This document shows positions 9,526-22,130 of a stretch of DNA of 64,000 bases, in pieces. This DNA comes from Valencia hispanica (lineage: Eukaryota > Chordata > Actinopteri > Cyprinodontiformes > Valenciidae): the NCBI GenBank assembly GCA_963556495.2, contig OY747709.1:55596400-55660399 (forward strand), given 5' to 3'. Both the position numbers and the translations under genes were made by a program. How positions within the stretch are numbered: the stretch's first letter is position 1; each line of letters starts with the position of its first letter. The notes beneath the pieces were generated by a model, which did not search any database, had not been told where the DNA came from, and worked only from the letters and a program-made list of their open reading frames with translations.

Positions 9526-12500
9526 ATGGAAAACGTTCTTCTGCTCTTCGCTGCTGCATCAGGTGGGTCTTTTACAACCTTTATATTCAGATTGTTTGTC
9601 TGAATCTTAAAGGTCATTTTAAAATAACTGACACGGTTTTAATCATGTTGATTTTTGGCTCCAGCCCTGTGTGCCATCTCTTCGCTTCCAGCACGTAAAT
9701 ACCATTTTGTTTATGAGCCAAAGAGCTGGTATGAAGCTCGGGGTTTCTGCAGAGATCAATACACAGACCTGGCAACTATCGACAGCATGGATGACGTGAA
9801 CCTCCTCAACGACATGGCAGACTTGGAGCAAATGGTCTACTCAGGAAACAGCTACGTATGTTCAGCTCCATGAACTTCTGTACTTCTGATTTTACTTATT
9901 GTTATAAGCTACATTATTTATTGTGAGGGGTGCAGACTCTGCAGAACAACGTGACTTCACTGAAATTTAAGGATTAGATTTGTGGCATCTAGATTCCCTG
10001 AAAACTGTTCCAAAGATAAATGGAAACCATTGAAAACATATTCAGCTGCATCCACAGACGGTGATGAGCTGCTTCATTAGGAGGTTCTGTTCACAAAAGG
10101 TTTTCTCAGATCAGCTGATCTAAAGAAAAAAAACTTTCAGGAATGAAATTCAGCGTTTCTTGAAATTCATCTGATTATCTTTTTAATTCAGTTTGATTGT
10201 ATGGAAAATATTCAAAACAATGTATTAGTTCCAAGATAATCAAATACTGTTTATTGCAGAGATATGCGGTCAGAATGATCCAATCATTACAGTATTGAGT
10301 TCTATATATTATAAATCTATTCTGGTTATAAATTAATGTGTAACCCTTCCTTGGCAGCTGTTCTTATTAACACAAGCTATATAGTGCAAAAAACTAGAAG
10401 GTGTATCTATTCTAGGTTCAGTGAGGAGTTTAATAATTATTTACCTATGCACATCTTTGAGCTTCCACCCCAAATAGCACACTTGACAACAGATTAGTAT
10501 TAAGGAGAAAAATATATATCGAAATTATTCTGCACATAAACAGTTGACTCGACAGTGAAAAAATAATAGTCGATTCAATCCTTTTTTTTTGTATGTTACT
10601 GAACCAAAACAGGGACTCAAAAATACCTCTGAGATCTCAGACAAAAATATGAAAACCCAGTGTCCAAAAAAAAAAAGGTATATGAGTGCACTCAAGCCCT
10701 ACCGCCCTCTTGGCAAAGAATGTCCAAGCAAAAGGAGAAAAACAGTGGATGAGCGATGCAAGGAAAGACGCATGACCCGGCAGATGACCCAGTCACAGCG
10801 GCCACAGATTGGCAGCAGGCAGAAACAACCAGAAGACGACTCGCTCTCCAACCCAAAAGCTCCAAAGAAAAAAAAACAGCCTGTACAAATGTGTGGGACA
10901 ATTACTCTTCAAATCCTTGCAAATTCCAATTCACATATATTTCAAAATACGTTTTAGTGTATTGGACTCATAAGAACACGTTGATTAAACAATGCAATAA
11001 TTACATACAAAAAAACCAACATTATTTTAACTCCTCAAAATAACAATAAATGGCTCAATTGACCCAGTACTCCAGTTGGAAAATGCAGCTATGTATCTCT
11101 GCAATCGGCAGTGCTGCACAACAGTTTTTCAAAAATAATTCAGCCCAACGTACAACAGAACTGGTTCACACATTTATCCAACTAGCCCACATTGAATGTT
11201 TACTTATCATTACACTTAGATTAAATAATAGGGATGTAAGAAAATATCAATACACCGATATATCGCGATATTTTATTTCCCGATATATATATTTTTTTTT
11301 ATCGTAGGAGTTGGTGCCTGTTTTCACCTGCTTTGTTCCAGTGGATCAACTAGATGTAGAGATGTGTTCTGTGTGAAACAGGTTGGAGTGTTTAAAAAGC
11401 TGTGACAGTTTGTCTACAGTTAAATTCAGTTTTAAAAATCACAAAATATCGTCTCAGTCATAGTAGCGCGACATATCTTATCGCCTCCCCTGTATTGTGA
11501 TACACACCGTATCGCCAGATTTTTACCAATACACATCCCTATTAAATAACCATTTCCTATTACACAAAATTAATAAAACACACACAAATCATCACATATG
11601 TATATATATATGACTTTAAACTCCTATTTTAGGTTTATCCCAACTGGTTTTATAAGCATAAAGGCTCATTTAGCAGCATTCAGCACTTACTGCTAACTCA
11701 CTTTGCATATAACAACATGTGAGAAAATTGTGAACTTACCGGGATGTCGGTTATACTAGGCTGAAATCAATCAGAGTTCAATCTTCTTCTTCCTGAATTA
11801 GGATAAATTGTCCTCTACTGCCCCTTGTGGCCAAACTCGACATCATGAAACAAGCTTAGTAGAGCTTAGTCTTGTGGGAGTTAAACTAACTTGGTTACAA
11901 ATGCAGCTAAGTTTAGTTTATAGCTGGAACTGGTCAAAAGTTTCTGTGGAAACCCAACTGATTTCACTGAGGTTGCAGCAATCATAGTTAATGAGCATGC
12001 ATGTGGTGACAGTAGAGAGAAAAACTCTCCTCCAGCAAAACCAGAACCAGAACCTGGCTCAGTGTGAGGAGCCGTCTGCCACGACCAACTGGAGGTCTGA
12101 AAAGATGGAGGAGTGACCTAAAACCTGGAAGCACTGATCCAGGAGTAGCTTCTCTGTTAAAGGTACAAGGAGGAGTTGATGGCAGTAGTTTTAATTTAGG
12201 GTTTAAAACATAGACTGAACATATAAGATGGGCGGATCCTCCGGGATGTCACCTGTAGGTTTCTGAAGAGTTGACTTGAAGTCCAGTGGGCTGTTCCCAC
12301 CACCGCCATCTTGGCCGCATCGTCTCGTAACTCCCGGAAATTACAAAAAATGGGCAAAAAGGTGGAGCTGGGGTTCTCAGGTTGGGGACGAATAATTGAC
12401 ACCCCTCAAACTCTAAGCTGATGTAGCTACAAGCTAACTGAGCTAACTGAAGCTAACGGAGGTTAGCAGGCGCTTTTAGTCAGAAAACCGCGGTTGAACG

Positions 12501-15500
12501 ACTCTGCTACCCCTCTGCTTTCTAGGCAGATTCAACAATTTTGTCAAATAAATTCATGAAGCCTTGTTGGTCCATAACTAACCCTAACCCTAACCCATAA
12601 ATATGTGAATTTTAATTAAAACCTGTTTTAAGAATTAATATGTAAAGAAGAAATGTGATCATTTCAACCAATGTTTGACCAAGCAGCGTTATCTTAAATT
12701 CACATCAGAAATATATTTTTACTTACCAAAACAAATGGAGCGCAGAGACTTTTTGGTCTGTCTGTTAGCGCAATCAATACCACAGCAAGGCATCTTTGTC
12801 CAATAAGAGCACGATTAGCATCCTAACACGAATAAACATTGGAGGTGCAACTGATCAAGTTCATAGAAACAAGATGGCGAAGACTGTTAACGTGAGTCCC
12901 AGGATGAAGGGCTTCCATGGAGCAAGCGGGGGGGGGGGCAAGCTGCTAGCCACTAGCGCTGTCAATCAAAATGACATGCCCCTTATTATTAATGATTTCA
13001 AGCTTAAATTACATCTAAACCAGTGACGCGCGGTCAGGGGAGGCAGGTGAGCCACTGCTCACCTGTCATTAACAAATAAAATCTGCACTATAAATGATGA
13101 TAGTAAATCTGTGTTTCAACTTATCTGTTGAATAAATTTGTTTTCTATAATATTTCAACATTGTTATGGTCAAAATCACTGAATTTATATAACAATATAT
13201 TTACACAGTGCCTGCAGAATGAGGCGGGGTGACGTGCGAGGTGACGCAGTACTGTGTCTCACCTTTGGTGGCGCTGTGTCACACACAGTGAATAAAGCAG
13301 ACAGTTGGCATTTGCTCATTTCTGTGTCTCTTTATATCGCCAAAATACATGTTTTATTGAACATGTACAACACATGTTGACATTCTCCAGTCTGTCATAT
13401 ATTTACCAATGTGACATATTTAGTCTTTCTGTTTGACCTTAAATGCGCAGTCAAAATGTGCAGAGTGAGGCAGAAAATACCGCGCCTCAATGATAGGGGG
13501 CAGTGCTGAGCCCAGTAGGCACAATGGGAAACAGACGCTCTTCTTCTATGGCTTGAAAAGACTGTAAACAGTCGGAAAAATACGAAAAACACAATCGGAA
13601 TAGAAGCAATCAAGGACATCTTTCCTCCTTATCGTCTCCAGTGAATCAGGCAGATTTTTAAAAGTGAAGGCAAATAAAGAGGATTTTTACATGAGAGTGA
13701 TGGAGATATTTGTGACGCCGCACAGATGCATGGACTTCATACACAAAGGTAAGATCATATATGATTTTTTTTTTTTTTTATCAGCCAAAAATAAAGACTA
13801 TTCTTTACAGAATATTAAAATATTTTTCTCAAGCTATCACATTATCAAATACCATGGACATGATTGAAGCATAAATAAAAGTTGATGAAATGACACAAAT
13901 GTTTCAGTTAATCAAAAAACTGAAATAGAAGCTTATAATTTGGGTTTAATAGTTCTGATTCAATAAGAGCCTGTGCCTCACCAATCATGAACCTCACCGT
14001 ACGTCACTGGTCTAAACGGATGAGTTAAAAAGAAATTCACCCCCCTCAGAGTTCTCATGACGATAAACTTGACCTATTAAACCTAAAATGGTTTTTTGAA
14101 CCAGCCTGTAAACATGTTTATTTCTGTTGTGAAGTTGGCCTTTTTTAACATGGGAGTCTATGGGAACTTGCTTCTTTCTGCAGCCAGCCCCTAGTGGATG
14201 AGGGGGGAAGTGCAGTTTTTGTAACTTCTGAGTTGGCTTCACATTTGGGCGGTGGAGTATGGCCCCTTGGTTTAAAACAGTAAAACTGGAGGAGTTATCG
14301 CCATTTTCTAAAGACATCAGTGATTTTAGATTTATTACAGCTGAAGGGGTTAAGATGAGGGTTAACCCCCAACTATCTGCAAAGATCCATCTAAAGGTTC
14401 ATCAAAATTAAATTTAAAAAAAGGTCGGGTCCTCAAGGAGCAAAGTCTGTTTCTTTGTTTCTCCTGTTCTAGCCGCCCTGAGCTGTCACAGACATTCATC
14501 TGGCTTCTCTGAGCTCCAACTGTTGACTGAACAGAGACTGTTTCTCTGTTTCTCAGCATGAAGGACATCTGACACTTCACTTTCTGTCACATTTTAACCC
14601 TCATCAAGATTCCTTTTCACAGTTTAAAAAAATCTCTACAAACCAGTTTTCAAAAATCTCTAGTGGATTCTAATAATCCCCCTGAACCGACTCCTCAGAC
14701 CTTCGAACAGGGAGAAGAGGTCAGAGATGAGATTATCTATGGAACTGGAGGAATGGAAATGTCCTGACCTCTGAATCTGACCCAGCTTTACTGGACTCTC
14801 CACAGCGAGCCTGGACCGGACTGTACGCCGACGTGAACAAATGGGTTTGGTCCATGCCTGGTGGGCAGTTCAGGAATTGGAATTCTGGAGAACCCAATAA
14901 CTATCTGAACAGTGAGAACTGTGTGGGAATGAACAATCAGGGTCTGTGGTTTGATGTAGCCTGTGAGCTCCTCTACAGCCCAGTGTGCTCTGATGTAAAC
15001 GGTGAGGAACCCAGCGTCCTGCCTGAAACATTTTATTTAAAATAAACAAAAAGAGTTTCATGGGCTGAAACAGAACATCTGTTTTATCTCCTTCAAAGGG
15101 CCGAATGTGTCGTTTGTCCTGATCAACCTCCTCATGAACTGGACCACGTCTCAGAACTACTGCAGAGAGCATCACACAGACCTGGCCACCATCAGAGACC
15201 TGTCAGAGAACCAGAAGGTTAAGTTGCAGGTGCCAGTGGGAAAATCTGTGTGGATCGGTCTCTACAGGAAGCTGTGGGAGTGGGTAGATGGAAGCAACTC
15301 CTCGTTCAGGTACTGGAAGTCTGGAGAACCCAACAGCAACAGCAAAACAGTCATCTGTGCAACAGCGTATTTCCAAGATTCTGGGAGATGGGAGGATGAG
15401 AACTGTGGATTTCAGAAAGCCTTTATTTGCTACCAAGGTAAACTTCCAGCAGGTCTCAATTACAGCTTTACTCTGCTAGAAAGTAGAACCATTTTAAATG

Positions 15501-18500
15501 TTTAACTATAATTGAAGAACATAAGAAACAAAGGTTAAACTGAAAAAGAGGAGGAGTTGAAACTGAGACTGATTTACTCTCCACTGATGGCTCAATCTGA
15601 CAGAAGATCTCCTTATTTATGCTGAATAGTTTTTCTTTATTATCAAGTTTATTGGAATAAAACATTTCAGCAACAAGTCAGTTCAAAGTGCTTTACAAGA
15701 TGAAACATGACACATTAAGCAAACAAAAAACTTAAAATTGCAGTGGTTAAACACGGAAGAAAAGTAATGATAAACTGCAATCAAGTGTAGAACTAACGAT
15801 GTTCCAGTGATTATTACTCAAAGAAAGCTCTAAACAGATGGTTTAGCCTTGATTTAAAGGAAGTCAGTCTTTCAGCATCTTTGCAGTGGTCTGGAAGTTT
15901 GTTCCAGATAACTGGAGCATATAAGATGAAAGCTGCTTCTCCATGTTTGGTTCCAATTCTAGGGATGATTAGTAAACAAGAGTTGGAAGGTAAAGGTTCA
16001 GGTCTGAGTCCATCACTACACCTAGATTTCAGGCCTGATCAGTAGTTTCTAGCTGGATTAACTGAAGCTGTGTGCTGACTCTTGATCGTTCCTCTTTAGG
16101 TCCAAAAGTAATTACTTCTGTTTTGTTTCTGTTCAGCTGGAGAAAGTTATGGCACATCCATCCAATGATTTGCTCGATGCATTAACTTAAAGGTTTGGAT
16201 GGGTTCAGAGTCACCTGGTGACATCGTAATGTAGAGCTGAGTATCATCTGCATAGTTATGGTAGCTAATCTTATTCGTTGCTATAATCTTGCCTACTGGG
16301 AGCATGTAGATATTAAATAAGAGGTGCCCCAGGATGGAGCCCTGGGGCACCCCACATGTGATTTTTGTTCGTTCTGATGAAAAGTTTCCTATTGAAACAA
16401 AGAAGTCCCTGTTCTTTAGGTAAGACTCGAACCAGCCCAGTCCTGTACCAGAGAGTCCGACCCAGCTCTCCAGTCGTTCCAATAAAATATCATGATCAAC
16501 ACTGAGATCCAACAGAACCAGCACTGTGGTTCTACCAAAGTCTGTATTTATGCAGATGTCATTGAAAACTTTGATGAGGGCAGTCTCAGTGCTGTGGTTA
16601 CCACGGAAACCAGACTGAAAAACATCAAAGCGGTTGGTCATTGTTATGAAGCTATTTAACGGCTGAATCAGCATTTTCAATAATCTTACTGATGAATGGA
16701 AGATTAGAGATCGGCCTGTAGTTCTGCAATACTTACTTCACATATAAATTACAACCAATCAAACTGCTCCAAATATGTGTTAGTATTAGTCACATTTAGA
16801 CAGGAAATCCAGCTTCATCCAGCAGTAAAACATGAATGTGGAGAAAATTTCATATTCATCCAAATTTGTCCTGATGAAATGTTCTTAAATTTATACCAAA
16901 ATGTAAACACAAAGGTGATAAGCGAAAATTGAAACCAACTTATGTAAATGTAATGTTACTCAAACGATGTGAAAAACATGAATCAGGAAATGTTGAACTG
17001 AAATATCAGGCCGGTAACATCTCGACGTCTCCAGGGGGAAACTCTTTTCTTTCCTGCATCGCATAAAGAAAATTAACTGTTTTTATCCAGGAACTGGAGC
17101 TACTTCTGAGTAACTGATGTGATTTTTAATACTTTCAGTAAGTCAAAGGGATCAATTTTACTTTTAGAGACTTGAATGAAACGAGAAGGAAAACCCAGAC
17201 TGTTGCTTGGCTTGGTGACTTTCCTCACATCTCGTTCATGAAATCGGTCTACGTCAATAAGAAGCCGATAGAAACATGAGTGGAGTCTACCTCAGCAGTT
17301 ACTGGGTCAGAACATCATTAAAATCCCAACCAGAATTGATAGAGCATCTTCTCCATCACAGCTCCAGTTCTACAGGAGGTGATTAAAGTGAAGCTGGTCA
17401 GTACCTCCCCGCTGGACCTGGAAGATCCTGCTGTGCTGGACAACGTGCTAAAGCAGGTACATAACAAAATAAACATTCATAAAAACAAATCTATTTTTCT
17501 ATATTACACTGTATTTTAAACCCTAATGGAGAGAATATGAAGGTGCAGCAGGTGGAGCGTTTCAGGTTTGGTCGTCTAAACGAGCAGAAATGATTTCAGG
17601 GTTCAACAGAAGAAAAAAAAGATTCTCACCCACATATTGGACTTCATCTTCTGGACCAGATCCTGACTCAAAGAGTCAAGAGTAATTTTCCTGTTTAAGA
17701 ACAGCCGACTCTACACAACGAATCACCACTGGCATAGGATTCACTATGTTTATTTCAATATTTATCCAGGTTACATGTAAACTCATATAGGTGTTAGCAT
17801 ATCCCCACCATTTCTCTTAGAGAGCACCACAGGGGGGAATGTTGTGGTAAATGATGAATGTCCAAGATGATCCCATCATTAATGCTACTCTGGGAATGTG
17901 TATGTTTATTCAGAGAAGGAAGGCTCAGGGTCACGCTGACCTGCTAAATGATAGCCTTGGTTAAGAGGACATGTTCCCTCAGAGGAATGTTGTGTTGATA
18001 AGTTGTGGAGAGGAAACATCTGGATACTGTTGGACACTTCTTGCATCAATATGAAGCACGAACTAGGTAAAGAAATCTGTGTGTTAATGATAGAGAGGGA
18101 GTCTTGCTGGGGTATTTGAGGACGACAGAACTGTATGTCATCAATGCTTTGTCCTGCTCAGAGAAGGTATGTGAACTAATAAACCGGCAGAGGCTGTATC
18201 CCAGAACTGAAGTTGTGTTGACTGTTTTGTTCAACTCGACTCAATATCTTGCATGTCAACCTGGAACCAACAGCTTGAAGATCAGTTTTCATCGTGAGGG
18301 TTCTTTTCTGCAGCTGAGCCTCTCACGTTGCTCTTCCAGCAGCTTCCTGCATCTGAGGCTGTCCTGATGCAGAAGGATGAGGATCCAGATTTTGTTTGAA
18401 AGCAACCTCTGCTAACATATGAAGACAAGCCAATAATTATCGGAACTCCTAAACCTGACAGAAGGGAGAAATAACTAGCAGATGGTCTGACAAACAGAAA

Positions 18501-18801
18501 GTCTACATATGCTGATAAGACCCTCTTCTCTTCTAGCTTTCCAGATTGTTGTGCAAAAATTATGTTTAAATTAAAACGACTTATGTGTTTAATCCAAAAC
18601 CACTGATGTCAGGAGAATTAACTTCAAAGTGTGAAGCCATCTCAACATTGGAATATTTTTCTGTGCAGGACTAACATCAGTAATATTGTTCTGTTCCAGC
18701 TGGAGCTGAAGCTTCAGGAGCGGGCAGGAAATCCAGAGATCACACTGAGCTGGAAGAAACAGACGGATGGAAAGATTTTCCACAAACAAGATGATGTTTA
18801 G
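9526..18801 (+). CDS. Gene A: secreted protein with two C-type lectin domains
   Basis: Six exons: 9526-9562, 9665-9855, 14806-15001, 15099-15437, 17362-17456, 18700-18801 (TAG). All have GT/AG borders; the sum is 960 nt, giving 319 aa. Residues 1-18 or so are a signal peptide ([16 protein letters not shown]). CTLD1 (about 22-141, split over exons 2-3) has [18 protein letters not shown] and a GEPNN calcium/mannose-type motif, but WFD replaces the usual WND. CTLD2 (about 142-254, one exon) has [30 protein letters not shown] and RWEDENC. Residues 255-319 are the shared C-terminal module. There is no membrane segment, so a soluble, probably calcium-dependent sugar-binding defence protein is likely; teleost relatives are usually labelled macrophage mannose receptor-like. 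The ligand is not known. Introns carry several transposable elements. Confidence 0.9.
11229..11541. mobile_element. hAT-type MITE
   Basis: 313 bp in intron 2 of gene A. Terminal inverted repeats TAGGGATGT/ACATCCCTA are flanked by a perfect 8-bp target duplication TTAAATAA (11221-11228 and 11542-11549), diagnostic of hAT transposition. The interior is non-coding and rich in CGATA/TATCG motifs, with a second inverted layer near both ends. Confidence 0.88.
12578..12596. repeat. Short interstitial telomere-type repeat
   Basis: Three consecutive CCCTAA/TAACCC units, the vertebrate telomere sequence, inside intron 2 of gene A. Too short to be a telomere relic with certainty. Confidence 0.6.
13021..14009. 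mobile_element. Non-autonomous hAT element
   Basis: 989 bp with CAGTGACG...CGTCACTG terminal inverted repeats and an 8-bp target duplication matching at 7 of 8 positions (ATCTAAAC 13013-13020, GTCTAAAC 14010-14017). A subterminal palindrome (CAGGTGAG...CTCACCTG) lies near the left end. No transposase is encoded. Confidence 0.8.
15656..16731 (-). mobile_element. L2-type LINE, 5'-truncated, defective RT
   Basis: Minus-strand LINE in intron 4 of gene A. An open stretch 16680-16147 encodes RT segments [35 protein letters not shown] and YADDTQLYI (the YADD box is intact). The block that normally carries the first catalytic aspartate between LLDLS and [11 protein letters not shown] is missing. The 5' end stops at the [10 protein letters not shown] region; 3' tail sequence (CAGTTCAAAGTGCTTTAC) runs to about 15656. 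This is an ordinary dead-on-arrival LINE copy except for the deletion shared with 37140-39541. Confidence 0.85.
17457..18699. other. Intron 5 of gene A, with a possible ERV-type LTR
   Basis: About 17836-18255 begins with a TG, contains an AATAAA signal (about 18178) and a downstream GT-rich stretch, like a solo retroviral LTR. No target duplication was found, so this is only a suggestion. Confidence 0.25.
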
Positions 18802-18872
18802 TTTAAGAAGTTAAAGGCTGGATACAGCTGATGAAACTGTTATTTAGATAAAATATTTTAGATTTTAAAGAT

Positions 18873-19294
18873 ATTGTCACATTCCTTGGGTTTTGGTTGT
18901 CTCCTTTTCTTGTGGCTTATTATAGTTCTGGTTTATTGTTTTGGTTCTTGTATATTTGAATTAATCTCTCCTACCAGTGTTTATCGTTTCTTTTTGGTTC
19001 GTAGTTTCTTAGAGTTTCAGTTCCGTCTCTTTTTGGTTATTATTCATCTTCCCTCTCAGCCTGCCTGGTTGTTCTCCTCCACAGCTGTTCCTAATCAGTT
19101 GACTTCCTCACCTGCAGCCAATCCCAGTCTCTCGGTCCCCAGTTTAAAAGCTCACTGGTTTCCTTTGTTTACTGCTGGATTCTTCTGTTCCATGTTCAGT
19201 TACTTCGTCCAGTTTCATGTCTGTTAGTTCAGCCATGCTCCAGGTTCTTTGTTTTGTCCATGCAACACCTGTAAGATTCTTTTTGTGACACTAA
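18873..19294 (+). repeat. Possible solo LTR or MITE downstream of gene A
   Basis: The segment is bounded by TGTCACATTCC and TTTTTGTGACA (short inverted ends). It has a CCAAT/TTTAAAAG promoter-like stretch (about 19120-19150) of the type seen in gypsy LTRs. No matching target duplication is visible. Confidence 0.35.
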
Positions 19295-19859
19295 GCCTCT
19301 AAAATGTCTCATTTAAGTGACTGTCTATACATTGGCGCTGCCTCACCATACAGATACTTGTTTTGTAGAGTGAAACCCTCTGCAGAGGGACGAGGTCAGA
19401 GTTGGTGCAGAAATAAACAGAATACTGAGTTTAAGACTAAAAGCTGCTGCTAGTTTTTAAACATCAGCTTTAACAAAATATTCAAACAGGTCAACTCAAC
19501 ATTTTGCTTTTTGTCAATTTTAAAAATGGAGAAAATAAAACCAGAGATGAAAAAACTTAAATTTGTATTTATTCCTGATTTATTTCTCAGTCTTACAGCA
19601 GCAAAAGTCTTTGCATTAAACCCAACATTTACTTTATATTTAAGTTAAGATCTAATAACTGTGGATACAACAGCGCTGTCTACTGGCCAGTAAAAGATCA
19701 GAGCACATCAGTCCAAACGGCTCTTTGGAGCCATCAGGAGAACAAACGGGAGATTCTTCTTCTCTGCTGTTCTGCTGAAAGTTCTGCACAGATTCCTGCT
19801 GTCATGTGGTTTCTTCCAGTCAGTAAAGTCAGAAATACGAACATATTGTGCATACAAAA

Positions 19860-20412
19860 ACTGTAACTGACTGAGATCATTTCCCACCATGACCCAAACC
19901 CACCAAACTGGTTTCTTGCTGATTTTAGCTGAAAAGATCCAGAAGGTTCTCCACTTCAAAGTTCTGCTGCTGGTCTATAAAGCTCTGAATGGTTTAGGAC
20001 CAAAATACATCAGTGATCTCCTGACCCAGTATGAACCTACTCGACCCCTCAGGTCGTCTGGATCCGCTCTTATCAGTTCCCAGAGTCAGAACCAGACATA
20101 GAGAAGCTGCATTCAGCTTCTATGCTCCACATGTCTGGAACAAACTCCCAGAAAGCCTCAGATCAGCTGAAACACTCAGTTTATTTACAACCAGGTTAAA
20201 GACCCACCTGTTCTTAGCTGCTTTTGATTAGATTTTTATTCCAACTTTAATCAGCACGGCTTCTTTTAAGACCTTTTCACGTTCTGTCTGGCGATTTGCA
20301 AATGAGTTGTCCGGTTTTATTGTTTTTCAACATGCATTTATGTATTAATGGTGGTTGATTTGTTTGGATTTTTTAGAGTGATTTAAAAAAAATTGAATAA
20401 AAAAAAAAAATC
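19860..20412 (+). mobile_element. L2-type LINE 3' end
   Basis: The plus strand encodes the C-terminal LINE phrases LLLVYKALNGLGPKYISDLL and REAAFSFYAPHVWNKLPESL (frame changes between them), then a 3' UTR and an A-rich tail ending near 20412. The rest of the element is missing, as is usual for 5'-truncated LINEs. Confidence 0.85.
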
Positions 20413-20894
20413 ATCCTATAGACCTGTTAAGATGTTTATTTTCCAATACAAAAAATACTTTATTGCAAAGCGAGCAAAGATGAACTCTACTAACTTTAAA
20501 AATCAACATGCTGCTCAAAATAAGCAGGAGGTTCAGAGAGTAACACTGTAAGGATGGACACAAATAAAGGAACTGTAATCTAGAAGTACATTAGGGTCGG
20601 GCCATGTTTGAAAAAATGGAAACTGTTTTTGTTATTAGCTGCTATGTTTATTTGACAAGTTTTAAGTTTATTTAACATATTCTGATATCTGACGGGTATA
20701 ACAGTCTCATCAAAAAATTGGCATAGTTTTGGTTTTCTTTGGCTCATTTGGTGAAAGTCACAGCACTTGTGACAGTTAGTGTTACCCATTTTGATTTATA
20801 AATTTGTAGTTATTCTGCATTTGCACTTTAAAAAAAGGCTATTTAATGAAAGAGCAACTACTTTGAGATTTATGTCTCATTGTCTTTCTGGCTC

Positions 20895-21075
20895 TACTCA
20901 GGAGAGACTGTCTTACCGCTGAGTAATTATTACTCTGAGTACATTTTAAATAAGTTACTTTTACTTGAGTAAATTTTTAGACTGGTAATTTTACTTGTAC
21001 TAGAGTAAATTGTCATCCCAGTAGTAGTATTTTTACTTGAGTAGAACATTTTAGTACTCTTTCCACCTCTGCTCC
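20895..21075. repeat. ACTTGAGTA-rich DNA repeat fragment
   Basis: The segment has repeated TTTACTTGAGTA/ACTTGTACT units ending in ACTCTTTCCACCTCTG, the end sequence of a common fish MITE family. Only one end is present. Confidence 0.5.
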
Positions 21076-22130
21076 TGCTTCTCTCTGTCTGCATTTATTC
21101 CTCCACAACCACCAAAAAACCTCCGACTCTAACTTCATCGTCTTCAGCTCATGATGTAGTTTCCTGATGCATCCTTTTCTTTACAAATCTCTATGGCTGC
21201 CTACAGTTAGATGACCTACGTAACTAACAAGTCACCTTTGTGGGGGACAACTGAGTTTTAATGGGTGATGCTGAAGAAACTGCAGACTGTTAATGCAAAT
21301 ACCATTGCTCCATACACTAACTATAGGGTTATTGTCATAATCATGGAAACGTGTGTCCACGAATAGACAGAAAAAAGAACAATTAAGAAAATCTTTTCAT
21401 CATTTTGACTGCAGCTGTAATGCAAATGCATGCAGCACATGCAAAAAGAAAACCATGCAGCCAACTGATGCAACACTTAATGGAAACAACATGAAGAAAG
21501 AGATGCAAAAAAAACCCAGAACCATGTCAGCTGTAGACAGCCTGAAGGAACTTTCCCTTCAAACCTGCAGCTAATCACTGATAATACAATGTTTACAAAA
21601 TTTGTATTCAAACTGAATTCAGCAAAATGAAATCTAATAATAATTCTGGTCTCAGCAGGAATAAATATGAGTAACACAATCGTTTGGTCATTCTTTTGCT
21701 GGGGGGGTTCGTATCAAACTGCACAGCAAACTCAAACACTTTAGCTAGTTTCCATCAGTTTACATGCTGGTGACAACAGAAGATAAGAACCTTTCAGATG
21801 AAAAGTTAACCATTGTATCTCACCCTGACGTACCTCCTTTATTGGGATGAACCTACAGGTAGGTTCAGTTCAAGCGGGCCGTGAAGAACACGCTAAAGAC
21901 CCGATGCTGAGTCTGCTGCTGTTTGTTGGTTCTGCTGCTGCAGCTCCTCCAGTCAAATGAGAAATTTGGGATTTAAAAAAGCTTCGACCTGTTTGCTGTT
22001 TTAAGGCTGATGTCAAAATCAACTGTTGCCTAAAATGCAAATAATCCCAACCAAATTTTGCATGTTGTTGCAAGAAGTGAAGAAGCTGAAATCCTGCAGT
22101 CAGACTGGAGGAGGCCGACCGAGAGGAGAG

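Larger units (their letters stand above)
12180..14300. repeat. Older non-autonomous repeat, split by a hAT insertion
   Basis: The left part (12180-13020, with phrases such as GGGATGTCACCTGTAGGTTTCTGAAGAGTTG) and the right part (14018-14300, with GAGTTGGCTTCACATTTGGGC) look like halves of one multicopy fish DNA repeat. The junction is continuous once 13021-14017 is removed. Family assignment is from memory of similar fish repeats and is weak. Confidence 0.45.

Noticed and set aside
10589..10957. 122-codon basic open frame in intron 2 of gene A
   Set aside because: Lysine-rich because of A-runs; no known domain and no splice partners. A retroposed or LINE-derived scrap cannot be excluded.
12578..12596. 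Telomere fusion relic
   Set aside because: Only three repeat units; too short to infer a chromosome fusion.
17836..18255. Solo retroviral LTR in intron 5 of gene A
   Set aside because: It has TG start-like and AATAAA features but no target duplication and no defined right end; kept only as a low-confidence note.
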